DNA from: Pedobacter sp. Leaf194
Lineage (GTDB): Bacteria > Bacteroidota > Bacteroidia > Sphingobacteriales > Sphingobacteriaceae
DNA: 57,166 nucleotides
Assembly: GCF_001423945.1 (NCBI RefSeq)
Contig: NZ_LMPU01000003.1
Span: forward strand, 1-57,166
Direction: 5' to 3'
The notes beneath the pieces are model-generated. The model was not told the DNA's origin. It worked only from the letters and a program-made list of their open reading frames with translations, and searched no databases. The position numbers and the translations under genes were made by a program. Shown here one piece after another: positions 18,500 through 28,141 of this stretch (positions are counted from its first letter, which is position 1; the number at the start of each line of letters is the position of its first letter).

Positions 18500-19156
18500 T
18501 TATTCGCCACCGCCTTGCTGTTGTAATGCTTTCATTTCAGCATAGGTAATTTCATCATAGCCAGCAGGAATTTTGGTTACAGAAAGTTCTCCAACTTTAC
18601 CTTCAGTTACAGATTTTAAGGTAACTGTTGCAGCAGAAGTTTCTACTAATACGATAAAGCCTTTAACTTCTTTAAAATCTGCTGTTGCAATGTTTACTGG
18701 AACGTCTACATCAGTTGTTGCCCAAAGCTCTCCGGTACCACCTTTGTCATCTTTAAAAGTATATTTCTCCGCGTTATAACCGCCAACAATTTTCTTTTCG
18801 CCTGTAGCTTTAAAATCAGAATACTTTGGTCTTGCAGCGTTTTGCTCCTCCATATCTGCTTTTGTCATTTTAGAAGCCAACTGTTTTTGAGCAACCGGAA
18901 TATCAACCAATAACAAACCATTTCCTGATTTATTATCCATAAAAATGCCAACTGATGCAGGACCAAGGTCGAGCTCTAATTTTGATATGTCGCCATTAAA
19001 TTTCACCTTTTGTTCTGCCGGAGCACCCGGAGCGTCAATTTTGTATTTCATTCCATAAACCAGTGTACCTTCATTTATCTTTTTTTGCGCATGGGCAATG
19101 ATAGCCGTGCTTACCAGGATCAAAGCGACAACGCTTGTTTTGATTGATTTGAACAT
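18500..19156 (-). CDS. Secreted DUF4412-like protein
   Basis: 218 aa. Signal peptide 1-23 (...IIAHAQ), then a compact beta-rich domain. Features are EGTLVYGMKYKI at the start of the mature chain, MDNKSGNGLLLV, and the family-typical GEKKIVGGYNAEKYTF with a following LWATTDVDVPV. These resemble DUF4412, periplasmic proteins of unknown role in Bacteroidota. It ends GGGE. It lies 27 bp after the crotonase stop and appears to be the last gene of the ComEC operon. No enzymatic residues stand out. Confidence 0.75.
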   Translation of the reverse strand: MFKSIKTSVVALILVSTAIIAHAQKKINEGTLVYGMKYKIDAPGAPAEQKVKFNGDISKLELDLGPASVGIFMDNKSGNGLLLVDIPVAQKQLASKMTKADMEEQNAARPKYSDFKATGEKKIVGGYNAEKYTFKDDKGGTGELWATTDVDVPVNIATADFKEVKGFIVLVETSAATVTLKSVTEGKVGELSVTKIPAGYDEITYAEMKALQQQGGGE

Positions 19157-19182
19157 GTTCTTATTTTTAGTTAATGTGTTAG

Positions 19183-19959
19183 TTACCAGTTAATTTTTTC
19201 TTTCTTTAAAAATGAAGCTATTCCCCTTTTAAAGTCATCGCTTTCGCGTACACGTGCATTTATCTGTACCGCGATTTCTAAACTTTTTTCGAGCAGGGGG
19301 TTCGTAGTTTGCGTAGTTAATTGTTTTGTAATCATCAATGAATTTCCAGAACTCTCGTTACACAAACTTAGTGCAAATTCTTTAACAGTTTGATTAATTT
19401 CGGATGAATTTGTTACAAAATTTATCAGTTTGTATTCCAGGGCTTTAACTGCAGGAAAGGTTTTTCCTGTTAACAATAATTCTTTTGCCACGGTCTCGCT
19501 AACTTTCTGTTTTAAAAAACAAGAAACTATTGCCGGCACAAAACCAATTTTAACTTCGGTGTAACCGAAATTACTTTCGGGGGTAGCAAACACAATATCA
19601 CATATGGTTGCCAAACCGCAGCCGCCGGCAATTGCATGTCCCTCAACTTGAGCAATTACAACTTTTGGCAAGTAATAGATGGTTGTGAACAGCCGTTTTA
19701 AATTGTTCGAATCGGCTACATTTTCTTCGAATGAATTTTGCTGCAACTGCTGCAAATATTCTAAATCAGCGCCTGCGCTAAAGCTAGCGCCGTTTGCATT
19801 TAACACAACAACTTTTACATCATCATCTTCAGATGCACGAATAAATTTTTCAGTTAATTCGGAAATTAATGGTGGATTTAGGGCATTCCGTTTTTCAGGT
19901 CTGTTGATGGTTATGGTTGCAATTCGTTTTTCTACGCTGTACAATACCAGGTTTTCCAT
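19183..19959 (-). CDS. Enoyl-CoA hydratase/isomerase (crotonase) family protein
   Basis: 258 aa, cytoplasmic. The crotonase signatures are the CoA/oxyanion segments SFSAGADLEYL (about 60-70) and HAIAGGCGLATICD (about 106-119). NFGYTEVKIGFVPA holds one of the usual catalytic-glutamate positions. It hydrates or isomerises an acyl-CoA double bond; the substrate cannot be deduced. It starts one base after the ComEC stop and precedes the DUF4412 gene, so it is cotranscribed with genes of unrelated function. It resembles the methylglutaconyl-CoA hydratase-like branch, but this is uncertain. Confidence 0.88.
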   Translation of the reverse strand: MENLVLYSVEKRIATITINRPEKRNALNPPLISELTEKFIRASEDDDVKVVVLNANGASFSAGADLEYLQQLQQNSFEENVADSNNLKRLFTTIYYLPKVVIAQVEGHAIAGGCGLATICDIVFATPESNFGYTEVKIGFVPAIVSCFLKQKVSETVAKELLLTGKTFPAVKALEYKLINFVTNSSEINQTVKEFALSLCNESSGNSLMITKQLTTQTTNPLLEKSLEIAVQINARVRESDDFKRGIASFLKKEKINW

Positions 19960-19960
19960 A

Positions 19961-22048
19961 TTATTGGGTTAGGTAAATCAAATATGCAGGATTTTTCTTT
20001 AAAACGTGTGGCTCAATTCCATTTTTCATCGCAAAAGTTTTAAGTGCCTGTATTTTGTAATCTCTGTTTGTGGCATCAACAATCATATTTTTATATTGGA
20101 GTTCTTGAGGGAGACGCTCAATTCTAAAATAGTTGTTAGCGGTTAACCAAACGCTTGAGAATTTGCCTTTTGCGTTAAGCTTTTTATGATTTAACTGTTC
20201 ATCAATGATTAATATGTTGTAAGTTTTAAAAACGATTTGATTGTCTTTTTTGATAAAGTGTGATGTGATCGTGTCTTGCTTTAAGCTTATTACATCAATT
20301 TTATTCACCCGCGATTGCTCGAGAGCAGGTGCCATAAAGAATTGGTAATTCCGGTCGTCTACCTTCAAATCAGTAACCAGAACAGCACTTCTACCTGTTA
20401 TAAACGCAGGTCCATAGTTTTTCCGCAGCGTAAAAAAGATAATTTTATTTTGCTTGGTGGCCTGCCAATCATCGTATGCAACCATTGAAACATACACGCC
20501 ATAAACGAGAACTGATGCACTAAGAAATCTCTTGGAAAACTTTACCAGGGAATATATTAAAAGTGCCAAAGCAAGGCTAAGCAAAATTAATTCGGGCGTA
20601 TTAATCCACACAGATGAAAATGTTGAAAAAGGTAAATCGGCAATCCACTTTAATACACTATTTGTATTCACAATAATCCACTCGAAAACGGGCGAAATTT
20701 TGTCGACAATTGGGATAAGTACAGCGATTCCTAAAATCATAATTAAAAGCAGCGGTATAGCAATAAATAGATTTCCGAAAAGAAAATAAACCGGAAATTG
20801 ATGGAAATAATATATACAAAGTGGAAAGGTGACCAATTGAGCAGCGGTAGAGAGCGCTACCAGTTCCCAAACTTTATTAAGCCACTTGTTTTTAATATAA
20901 ATCCATTTATATATTTTCGGTTGCAGATAAATCAATCCAAAAACGGAAATATACGAAAGCTGAAAACCGACATCCCAAATTAAAAACGGATTATAAATGA
21001 GTTGGCAAAATGCCGCAAAAGCTAATATGTTGTAACTGTTTTTGTTTTTAGCAAATGTTTTCGCCGAAATAAAAATAGTAATCATAATGGCGGCCCTAAC
21101 TACTGAGGGGGAGAGGCCAGTTATTAGCGCATAAGTCCAGATTAAACTGCAAATAATCAGAAACTTCAGAAGCAAAAAATATCTTTTTCTGTTTAAAAAG
21201 CCCAGGCAAAAATCGAGTACAAAGAAGATTATTGCAACATGGCTGCCAGAAACAGAAAGTGCATGTATCGTTCCTGTTTTAGAATATGCCGCTAATGTTT
21301 CTTTACTTAAATCTGCCCGGTAGCCCAAAATTAGTGTCGACGCCACCGCGAACGCCTCGTCATCTTTTATCAATTTGCGGTATTTCGCAATTTGTTGTTC
21401 TCTTAAATTCAACGCGAATTTTATTATCGGGTTGCCTATATTTCTGCTGGTTCTAAGTAAATGTTTTTGATTAACAAATGTCTGCTGGTAAATATTCTGA
21501 CCAGCAAGCCATTTTTTAAAATTGAATTCAGCGGGATTGTAGGCTGGCTCAACTTCTAAATATTTTGCTGATACAATTAATTCATCTCCGTAAACTAGGT
21601 GAATAGGATTGATACTATCTAGCTTTAGCGCTACGAGCAGCTGTCCGCTCAGTTTAACCTGCCGTGTAGCTTCATAGCCAGAAAGAACCCTTGCCTTAAA
21701 CCTTAAGATATCGTTTGTTTGCTCGGGCTCATCATTGACCCAAATTTTTAGATAGGGGTAACTTTTCTTTCCAAAATAATTTCGTTTGAGCGTCTCGTTG
21801 TTTAGCAGGCATAATAATCCCCCTAAAACAATGAAGAACAGGTAAATAACAATTCCTACAATCCCCTTAAACTTGTAAAAACTAAACTTGCCGTAAGTAA
21901 AATTGAGTAATGATATTATGAGAAAAAGCAACAATGCAACGAGTTCTAAAGCGCTGAGGATTTTTAAAACCGGATAAAAATACGACAGTGCAATTCCAAT
22001 TAATAGTGGAAAGAGGATTCTTACAAAAATGTATTCTGCTTTAAACAT
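19961..22048 (-). CDS. comEC: ComEC/Rec2-family DNA-uptake channel protein
   Basis: 695 aa. N-terminal hydrophobic segments are followed by a DUF4131-like extracellular OB region (about 90-210). The multi-spanning competence domain (about 230-520) carries the hallmark GTIHALSVSGSHVAI and SPSVVRAAIMITIF. The C-terminal 160 residues are soluble but show no HxHxDH motif, so the usual metallo-beta-lactamase nuclease domain is absent or degenerate. The family passes single-stranded DNA across the inner membrane. It starts two bases after the HhH-barrel stop and is followed by a crotonase after one base. Confidence 0.9.
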   Translation of the reverse strand: MFKAEYIFVRILFPLLIGIALSYFYPVLKILSALELVALLLFLIISLLNFTYGKFSFYKFKGIVGIVIYLFFIVLGGLLCLLNNETLKRNYFGKKSYPYLKIWVNDEPEQTNDILRFKARVLSGYEATRQVKLSGQLLVALKLDSINPIHLVYGDELIVSAKYLEVEPAYNPAEFNFKKWLAGQNIYQQTFVNQKHLLRTSRNIGNPIIKFALNLREQQIAKYRKLIKDDEAFAVASTLILGYRADLSKETLAAYSKTGTIHALSVSGSHVAIIFFVLDFCLGFLNRKRYFLLLKFLIICSLIWTYALITGLSPSVVRAAIMITIFISAKTFAKNKNSYNILAFAAFCQLIYNPFLIWDVGFQLSYISVFGLIYLQPKIYKWIYIKNKWLNKVWELVALSTAAQLVTFPLCIYYFHQFPVYFLFGNLFIAIPLLLIMILGIAVLIPIVDKISPVFEWIIVNTNSVLKWIADLPFSTFSSVWINTPELILLSLALALLIYSLVKFSKRFLSASVLVYGVYVSMVAYDDWQATKQNKIIFFTLRKNYGPAFITGRSAVLVTDLKVDDRNYQFFMAPALEQSRVNKIDVISLKQDTITSHFIKKDNQIVFKTYNILIIDEQLNHKKLNAKGKFSSVWLTANNYFRIERLPQELQYKNMIVDATNRDYKIQALKTFAMKNGIEPHVLKKNPAYLIYLTQ

Positions 22049-22050
22049 TT

Positions 22051-24081
22051 CTAAAATTGATACCTTAACTGAATCTTGACTTCTGACTTTTTATTTCCTT
22101 GTATCTCATCTAAATATGACCCAACGCTTTCCACATCTTTATAAACGAACATCGCATACCTAGCCCAGATATTAAGCTTTTTCGATAGGTTGTATTTTAG
22201 ATTAAGGTAAGTTCTCACGCCTTTTCCGCTGTACATCCCGAAAGCGAAACTATATAAAACATCATCTTCATCAGCGTAGATTCGGCTGTTATAGCTAGGT
22301 GTGTCAAAATATGCCACTCGAACATTGCCGGAAATTTTGGAAAATGTTGGAGCATATATTACATCCTGATAAATCAGGTAACCGAATTCGCGTACAGCAG
22401 TTCCTTTTTTGTATTGAGAAATTTCTGCACGATTTTGAAAACTCCATTTTTTGTTGACTTGCCAGCTTACATCAAATCGATAACTTCCTTTCCTTACATC
22501 ATCAAGATAATTTATTGGAACAGCTAAATCTGTATTTTGCTGCTTGTTCTCAGTTTTAAACCGGGCTAAAAACTTAAGCGTTTTGCTTGGTGAATAGATC
22601 GCCTGGCTCAATATTTCATATCCTTTTGATGGTGCATCGACCCGATACTTTAGCCAGGGAAACTGAAAATAGTCGCCATAAAATGCAAACGACCATTTCT
22701 TGTTTGGCGTAATATTTAAACCGCCATATAGACCCTTTTCATTTACGGCATCACTTGCCTCGGCTAAAGCCTGGTTAAAAAAATTGTGGTAATTTTTATC
22801 GTAACTGCGATAAGTTACAGCCGCCGAAACGATTGGCGAAAGACTAACCAAAGCACCACTTACGTAAGCCAGCCCACTATTTGAACTTTTCCCAACCTCG
22901 CCAAAAAAGTAAATGTTTTTATAAGTGTAATTGTAATAGGCGCCGATATTTGTTAGTGAATTTCCTGTATAACTAAACTTATCGTACACGGCTTTTTGGG
23001 TTATAATTTGATTGCCATATTTGCTTTGATAGGCGATGGCGCCTATCGTGAGTTCATTTTTACTGTATTGAATCGCTGTTCCAAAGACATGCTGACTTAA
23101 AGAATTTTTGTTTTTAATTTCAGTTGGAGTTCTGTGGTATCCACTCTGATTTATCGTTGCCTGAACCAGATTGCCATCAACGGACAGTTCCTGACTCGCA
23201 TCAAGATTTCTGAATGACGCAAAAGGAGTGAGGTCGATATCTTTTGAGATGTTGACAGTTGCAGCAAGGCCTCTTAAAAAGGAATATTCGTTTGCCGAGG
23301 TGTATGGACGCAGACCTAAATCTTTCTTCGCTACGCTGGTAACATCCGGACCTTTGCCGAACGCAAAGCCAGACCACATAGTTAAACCCTGCCCAAATTG
23401 TAAGGTGTAATCGCCGAAAATTAGTTTCTTGATACGCCCTAATTTGAAAAGAGCAACATTCGCTGAATAGAAATCGAAAGGTTTGCCAATAAATTTTTCG
23501 CCAGCATCTTTATCTAAAGTGATTGCGGCAGAAACAATCGTACTATAGTGGTATCGGTAACGTGCTTGAAACCGCTCCGGCGAACCCAGGTAGCGATTAC
23601 CCGGCAAATCGTTAAAACCATTCTGCGTTTGCAAAGTTCTGACAAAACGCATCACCAAATCATTTTCACCGTTATTAAGAATATTTTTTAAGCTCAGTTT
23701 CTCATATTCCGTAGCCGTGTTTAGGGTTACAAACGGAAGTAAACTCTGAACTGTTTTAACATCAAATCCATCGATGCTTTGCAATTCGAGCGCATCCACG
23801 AGGTTGCCGTTTTCCTTAATGTAAGCGAAAAAGTTGCTGATTTGTAGAGGAGACAAAAACACCAGTGTCTTCAATTCCTCCGGAGTAGTTTTATTCAAGT
23901 TGATGGGACGTTTATGGTAACGAGTAAGAACGTCGATTAATTCTGTCATGTCATAATCGTCTGGCAGATTTTCAGCTACGCTTTCTAAAATATCCTTCAC
24001 ATCTGTCTCCTGCTCTGTAATTTGTGCACCGGCGGTAAAACCCATCACCACCAATACCAGTGTAATTAGCTTAAAACGCAT
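22051..24081 (-). CDS. ComEA-like helix-hairpin-helix domain fused to an outer-membrane beta-barrel
   Basis: 676 aa from the ATG at 24081, which gives a clean signal peptide (MRFKLITLVLVVMGFTAGAQ) and overlaps by 11 bases the end of the restored reading frame of the upstream barrel gene. A longer frame reaching 24168 starts without a signal and is rejected. After the signal, about residues 45-105, two helix-hairpin-helix repeats read PINLNKTTPEELKTL and LQSIDGFDVKTVQSLLPF, as in ComEA. The remainder (about 130-676) consists of alternating aromatic/polar strands ending in RYQF, typical of an outer-membrane barrel. Immediately upstream of comEC, so a role in DNA uptake across the outer membrane is an attractive inference. 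Confidence 0.85.
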   Translation of the reverse strand: MRFKLITLVLVVMGFTAGAQITEQETDVKDILESVAENLPDDYDMTELIDVLTRYHKRPINLNKTTPEELKTLVFLSPLQISNFFAYIKENGNLVDALELQSIDGFDVKTVQSLLPFVTLNTATEYEKLSLKNILNNGENDLVMRFVRTLQTQNGFNDLPGNRYLGSPERFQARYRYHYSTIVSAAITLDKDAGEKFIGKPFDFYSANVALFKLGRIKKLIFGDYTLQFGQGLTMWSGFAFGKGPDVTSVAKKDLGLRPYTSANEYSFLRGLAATVNISKDIDLTPFASFRNLDASQELSVDGNLVQATINQSGYHRTPTEIKNKNSLSQHVFGTAIQYSKNELTIGAIAYQSKYGNQIITQKAVYDKFSYTGNSLTNIGAYYNYTYKNIYFFGEVGKSSNSGLAYVSGALVSLSPIVSAAVTYRSYDKNYHNFFNQALAEASDAVNEKGLYGGLNITPNKKWSFAFYGDYFQFPWLKYRVDAPSKGYEILSQAIYSPSKTLKFLARFKTENKQQNTDLAVPINYLDDVRKGSYRFDVSWQVNKKWSFQNRAEISQYKKGTAVREFGYLIYQDVIYAPTFSKISGNVRVAYFDTPSYNSRIYADEDDVLYSFAFGMYSGKGVRTYLNLKYNLSKKLNIWARYAMFVYKDVESVGSYLDEIQGNKKSEVKIQLRYQF

Positions 24082-24870
24082 AACCGAGTGCAATTTGCGG
24101 CGCATAGCCAAGGTTAGCATCATAGGTAGTTGCCATGTCAAGGATAAAATTCCTGAAAACCAATCCAAAACCTGCGTATTGTTTAAATGTTGAAGTGCTT
24201 AAACCACCACGTAAACTCAGTAAATTTACAATCCTGTAGTCGAGGCCTAAGCTAACATTAACGGATTGTTTAGCACCTTACTAACTGCTGTTGCAATCAA
24301 AACCTTGTCAGACGGATAATAACTGACGCCAACATTAAAGGATGTTGAGATTTGAGCGCTTATCTCACTACTGTTGAATTTTTGCTTTGTAGGATTGCTT
24401 ATAAATCCACCGAAAGTAAAATTTTTATTTAACCTGTAAAGCGCACCAACGTCTACGGAGAATCCTGTAGAACTTCCGTAATTAGTAATTTTTAGTTGAT
24501 GATAGTTTCCATTTAAGCCAAACGACAGCTTTTTACCAAAGGTTTTTGAATATGCGAAGCCGACTTTACTTTCGCTGTATTCGGCAAAGCCATACTGCTG
24601 AAAACTTGCACCGACGTAGTTATTTTTGAATGGGAGTACGGCAACCAATGCTTGCGTGCTAATTTCATCGCTGAAAAGATGTTTGGTATAATTCAACGAA
24701 ACAGTCGCTTTTGTTAGCGAAATAACGCCTGCCGGATTAGCCTGGAGTGACCAGATATCGGTAACAGCTGCACCATTGTTTCCCAGGGCGGTTAACCTCG
24801 GGCCCAAATTGTTCTGAGCAAATAGATAAGAAGGCGTGAGGGAGATTAAAAATACAGTCCATATTTTCAT
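24071..24870 (-). pseudogene. PorV/PorQ-like outer-membrane barrel protein, frame interrupted
   Basis: The first frame (24870 to 24247) encodes 207 aa: signal peptide ...YLFAQ, then NNLGPRLTALGNNGAAVTDIWSLQANPAG, the start typical of PorV/PorQ-like barrels, then beta-strands. It stops after NNPLMLA. In the next frame the coding continues without a gap (VNVSLGLDYRIV, GGLSTSTFKQYAGFGLVF, ending PQIALGYAF) to a TAA at 24071-24073. The combined 800 bp is one base short of 801 (266 aa). No slippery heptamer is visible at the shift, so it is a real one-base deletion or a sequencing error. The restored stop overlaps the next gene start, which supports the original full-length frame. Confidence 0.8.
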
Positions 24871-25002
24871 TAGCAGGCGTTAAACCAGTAAATAAATAGG
24901 GGTGATTGTTGTTGGTTATTCTAAAATAAGCAAAACATTTGATTACTAAGCAGCAAATTGGAATTAATTAGGAAAACCTAATGAAAGGTGGTTGGATAAC
25001 AT

Positions 25003-25338
25003 TTATAATTCCTGAGCCAGGTTTACCAGAAAGCCTTTTAGCTTCTCTAAAGAATCGATAATTTTTTGGTTCTCTTTAACATCTGATTTGTTATTCTTCA
25101 GGTATTCTTTCGCACCCTTTAATGTAAAGCCTTTTTCATCTACCAGGTTAAAAATAATTTTTAGGTTTTCGATGTCTTCCGGCGTAAATAACCGGTTGCC
25201 TTTTTTGTTTTTCTTTGGCTGGAGTATATCAAATTCCTTCTCGTAAAAACGTATTTGTGATGCGTTAACATTAAACATTTCAGTCACTTCGCCCATGGTA
25301 TAATACATTTTATTGATGTCTCTTTCTTTATACGGCAT
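25003..25338 (-). CDS. MerR-family transcriptional regulator
   Basis: 111 aa. N-terminal winged helix-turn-helix of the MerR type (YYTMGEVTEMFNVNASQIRFYEKEF, about 11-36), then RLFTPEDIENLKIIF and GFTLKGAKEYLKNNK. A short helical dimerisation tail (about 80-111) lacks Cys or an effector domain, as in the small MerR-like regulators common in Bacteroidota. Divergent from alaS with both promoters in the 115-bp gap, and 132 bp upstream of the barrel/HhH/ComEC operon on the same strand. Target genes unknown. Confidence 0.9.
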   Translation of the reverse strand: MPYKERDINKMYYTMGEVTEMFNVNASQIRFYEKEFDILQPKKNKKGNRLFTPEDIENLKIIFNLVDEKGFTLKGAKEYLKNNKSDVKENQKIIDSLEKLKGFLVNLAQEL

Positions 25339-25385
25339 AACTTGTGCTTGATTATTAAGGTTTTACAACGGCTAATTAAAGTACT

Positions 25386-25419
25386 CAAATGTAGCTCGAT
25401 TTTTCCTTATTAACGCAAT
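25386..25419 (-). promoter_or_regulatory. MerR gene promoter
   Basis: Minus-strand ATTG (25416-25419), 22-bp spacer, TACATTTG (25386-25393), matching the Bacteroidota -33/-7 pattern. The leader would be about 45 nt. Confidence 0.6.
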
Positions 25420-25426
25420 AAAGTTT

Positions 25427-25434
25427 TAATTTTG
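25427..25434 (+). promoter_or_regulatory. alaS -7 box
   Basis: TAATTTTG matches TAnnTTTG and ends 19 bp before the alaS ATG at 25454. It is divergent from, and partly interleaved with, the MerR gene promoter. Confidence 0.5.
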
Positions 25435-25453
25435 TTCCTCCAATATTAAAATA

Positions 25454-28066
25454 ATGACAGCTAAAGAAATAAGACAAGCATTCCTTAATTTTTTCGAACA
25501 GAAACAGCATCATATTGTTGCATCGGCACCAATTGTGGTTAAAAACGACCCAACTTTGATGTTTACAAATGCCGGAATGAATCAATTTAAAGATTTGTTC
25601 TTGGGCGAGGCGGCCATTAAATATTCGAGAGTTGCCGATACGCAACGCTGCTTGCGTGTATCGGGAAAGCATAATGATTTAGAGGAAGTAGGTATTGATA
25701 CCTATCATCATACCATGTTCGAAATGTTAGGCAACTGGAGTTTTGGCGATTATTTTAAAAAAGACGCTATTGCATGGAGCTGGGAATTATTGACAGAGGT
25801 TTACAAAATTCCGAAGGAAAAATTATATGTAACTTATTTTGAGGGTGATGAGAAAGAAGGTTTAGAAAAAGACCAGGAAGCTTATGATCTTTGGAAACAA
25901 TATGTTGATGAAAGTCATATTTTGCCTGGCAACAAGAAAGATAACTTTTGGGAGATGGGGGATACTGGCCCATGCGGACCCTGTTCTGAAATTCACGTAG
26001 ATTGTCGTACCGATGACGAGAAAGCATTGGTGGACGGCGCTACACTTGTAAATGCGGATCATCCGCAGGTTATTGAGATATGGAACAATGTTTTCATGCA
26101 GTTTAACCGTTTAAAGGATGGTTCGCTACAGACATTGCCTGCAAAACACGTGGATACAGGTATGGGATTTGAACGCCTGGTTCGTGTTTTACAAGAAAAA
26201 ACTTCTAACTACGATACCGATGTTTTCCAGCCAATGATTCAGTTTATTGCTGAGAAATCCGGAATCAAATATGGTATTGATGAGAAGACCGATATTGCAA
26301 TGCGTGTTATGGCCGACCATATTCGTGCAATTTCATTTGTAATCGCCGATGGACAACTGCCATCGAATAATAAAGCGGGTTACGTTATTCGCAGAATTTT
26401 ACGTCGTGCGGTACGTTACGCATATACCTTCTTAAATTTCAAAGAGCCATTTTTAAATCAATTAGTTCCTTTATTGGCTGAGCAATTTAAAGGTGTTTTC
26501 GATGAACTAATTTCTCAGCAGGATTTTGTGCAAAAAGTTGTTTTGGAAGAAGAGGTTTCATTTTTACGAACTTTATCTACAGGAATACAGCGTTTTGAAA
26601 AATACCAGGCTCAAAATGGAATCGTTGAAGGAAGCTTTGCCTTTGAATTATCTGATACATTCGGTTTTCCGATTGATTTAACGGAGTTAATGGCGAGAGA
26701 GAAGGGTTGGAGTGTCGATTTAACTGGCTACGAGCAAGCACTTAAGAAACAGAAAGATGATAGCCGGGCTGCTACCGCAATAGATACTGGTGATTGGGTT
26801 ACGGTGAATGCCGATGAACAAAGCGAATTTGTTGGCTACGATGATTTAGAAATCGAAACGGAAATTTTAAAGTATCGTAAGGTTAAGGCAAAAGGAAAAG
26901 AACAATATCAGATCGTTTTGCGTCAAACACCTTTTTATGCCGAAAGTGGTGGTCAGGTTGGAGATACTGGTCGCCTGGAAGATCACAGCCGCCAATTCTG
27001 GATTGATATAACAGATACTAAGAAGGAAAATGGCTTAACGGTTCATTTTGCAGACATCTTGCCTGATAATCTGGAAGGAAAATTTTGGGCGGTAGTTGAT
27101 GAGGATAAGCGTGTATTAACGGAAGACAATCACTCAGCAACCCATTTATTACACGCGGCTTTAAAGCAAGTTTTAGGTAAACATGTTAATCAAAAGGGCT
27201 CCCTTGTAAATTCCGATTATTTGCGTTTCGATTTCTCTCACTTTGCCAAAGTCAGCGAAGAAGAACTGGCACAGATAGAGGTGATCGTGAATCAGAAAAT
27301 AAGGCAGAACATTAAGCTGAAAGAACAGCGAAACGTTCCTTACCAGGATGCTATTGAAAGTGGCGTTACTGCTTTATTCGGTGAGAAATATGGTGATTAT
27401 GTACGTATGATTACTTTTGATGATCATTTCTCAAAAGAACTTTGTGGTGGCACACATGTAAAAGCGACGGGGCAAATCGGTTCTTTTAAAATAATTTCTG
27501 AGAGTGCGGTTGCTGCAGGCGTTCGAAGAATTGAGGCTATAACAGCAGATAAAGCAGAACAATATTTTCTGGAGCAACGTAAAGAGCTTGGTCACTTAAA
27601 AGCTTTGTTAAACGGCTCGAAGGATTTGTCGGCATCTGTGCAAGCTTTGCTTGATGAAAATGCAAAGCTTAAAAAGGAAATTGAAAAATCTACTCTGGAA
27701 CGTGTAAATATCTTAAAGCATGAAATTGTGCATCACGTTCGTGGAATAAACGGCGTAAACTTAATCGCAAAACATATCGATTTACAAAGTGCTGATGCCA
27801 TTAAGAATCTGGCTTTCTCTTTAAAAGATATGATTGATAATTTGTTCCTGGTTTTCACTACTGAAATTGATGGCAAACCCGGCATAACGGTTATTCTTTC
27901 AGACGATTTAGTGAAAAAAGGAATGAATGCATCAAATATCGTTCGCGAATTAGGGAAAGGAATTCAAGGCGGTGGCGGTGGACAACCATTTTACGCAACT
28001 GCTGGCGGAAAAAATGCTGCCGGATTAAATGCAGTTTTAGATAAAGCGGAAAGCTTTATTGGCTGA
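25454..28066 (+). CDS. alaS: Alanyl-tRNA synthetase
   Basis: 870 aa, full length. Class II catalytic core with motif [18 protein letters not shown] and [19 protein letters not shown]. The editing domain has zinc ligands in [11 protein letters not shown] (about 565) and [10 protein letters not shown] (about 665). The C-terminal DHHA1 domain ends with the Gly-rich [19 protein letters not shown]. It charges tRNA-Ala and hydrolyses mischarged Ser/Gly-tRNA-Ala. Stand-alone gene followed by a strong terminator. No sign of unusual features. Confidence 0.98.
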   Translation: MTAKEIRQAFLNFFEQKQHHIVASAPIVVKNDPTLMFTNAGMNQFKDLFLGEAAIKYSRVADTQRCLRVSGKHNDLEEVGIDTYHHTMFEMLGNWSFGDYFKKDAIAWSWELLTEVYKIPKEKLYVTYFEGDEKEGLEKDQEAYDLWKQYVDESHILPGNKKDNFWEMGDTGPCGPCSEIHVDCRTDDEKALVDGATLVNADHPQVIEIWNNVFMQFNRLKDGSLQTLPAKHVDTGMGFERLVRVLQEKTSNYDTDVFQPMIQFIAEKSGIKYGIDEKTDIAMRVMADHIRAISFVIADGQLPSNNKAGYVIRRILRRAVRYAYTFLNFKEPFLNQLVPLLAEQFKGVFDELISQQDFVQKVVLEEEVSFLRTLSTGIQRFEKYQAQNGIVEGSFAFELSDTFGFPIDLTELMAREKGWSVDLTGYEQALKKQKDDSRAATAIDTGDWVTVNADEQSEFVGYDDLEIETEILKYRKVKAKGKEQYQIVLRQTPFYAESGGQVGDTGRLEDHSRQFWIDITDTKKENGLTVHFADILPDNLEGKFWAVVDEDKRVLTEDNHSATHLLHAALKQVLGKHVNQKGSLVNSDYLRFDFSHFAKVSEEELAQIEVIVNQKIRQNIKLKEQRNVPYQDAIESGVTALFGEKYGDYVRMITFDDHFSKELCGGTHVKATGQIGSFKIISESAVAAGVRRIEAITADKAEQYFLEQRKELGHLKALLNGSKDLSASVQALLDENAKLKKEIEKSTLERVNILKHEIVHHVRGINGVNLIAKHIDLQSADAIKNLAFSLKDMIDNLFLVFTTEIDGKPGITVILSDDLVKKGMNASNIVRELGKGIQGGGGGQPFYATAGGKNAAGLNAVLDKAESFIG

Positions 28067-28110
28067 TAAATTATTATCTGACTGAGATTTAGTTGAACTA
28101 ATTCAAAAAT

Positions 28111-28140
28111 AAAAAAGAGGCTTTTAAGCCTCTTTTTTAT
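28111..28140. terminator. Bidirectional terminator between alaS and the secreted paralogue
   Basis: AAAAAAGAGGCTT / AAGCCTCTTTTTT, a near-perfect palindrome with a minimal loop, gives a T run on both strands. It serves alaS (+) and the convergent gene ending at 28142 (-). Confidence 0.9.
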
Positions 28141-28141
28141 T

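Noticed and set aside
24082..24168. Longer N-terminus for the HhH-barrel protein
   Set aside because: It lacks a signal peptide and is the out-of-frame tail of the upstream barrel gene; the ATG at 24081 gives a proper signal.
24240..24262. Programmed -1 frameshift in the PorV-like gene
   Set aside because: No X XXY YYZ heptamer or obvious downstream stem is present at the junction; a mutation or sequencing error is simpler.
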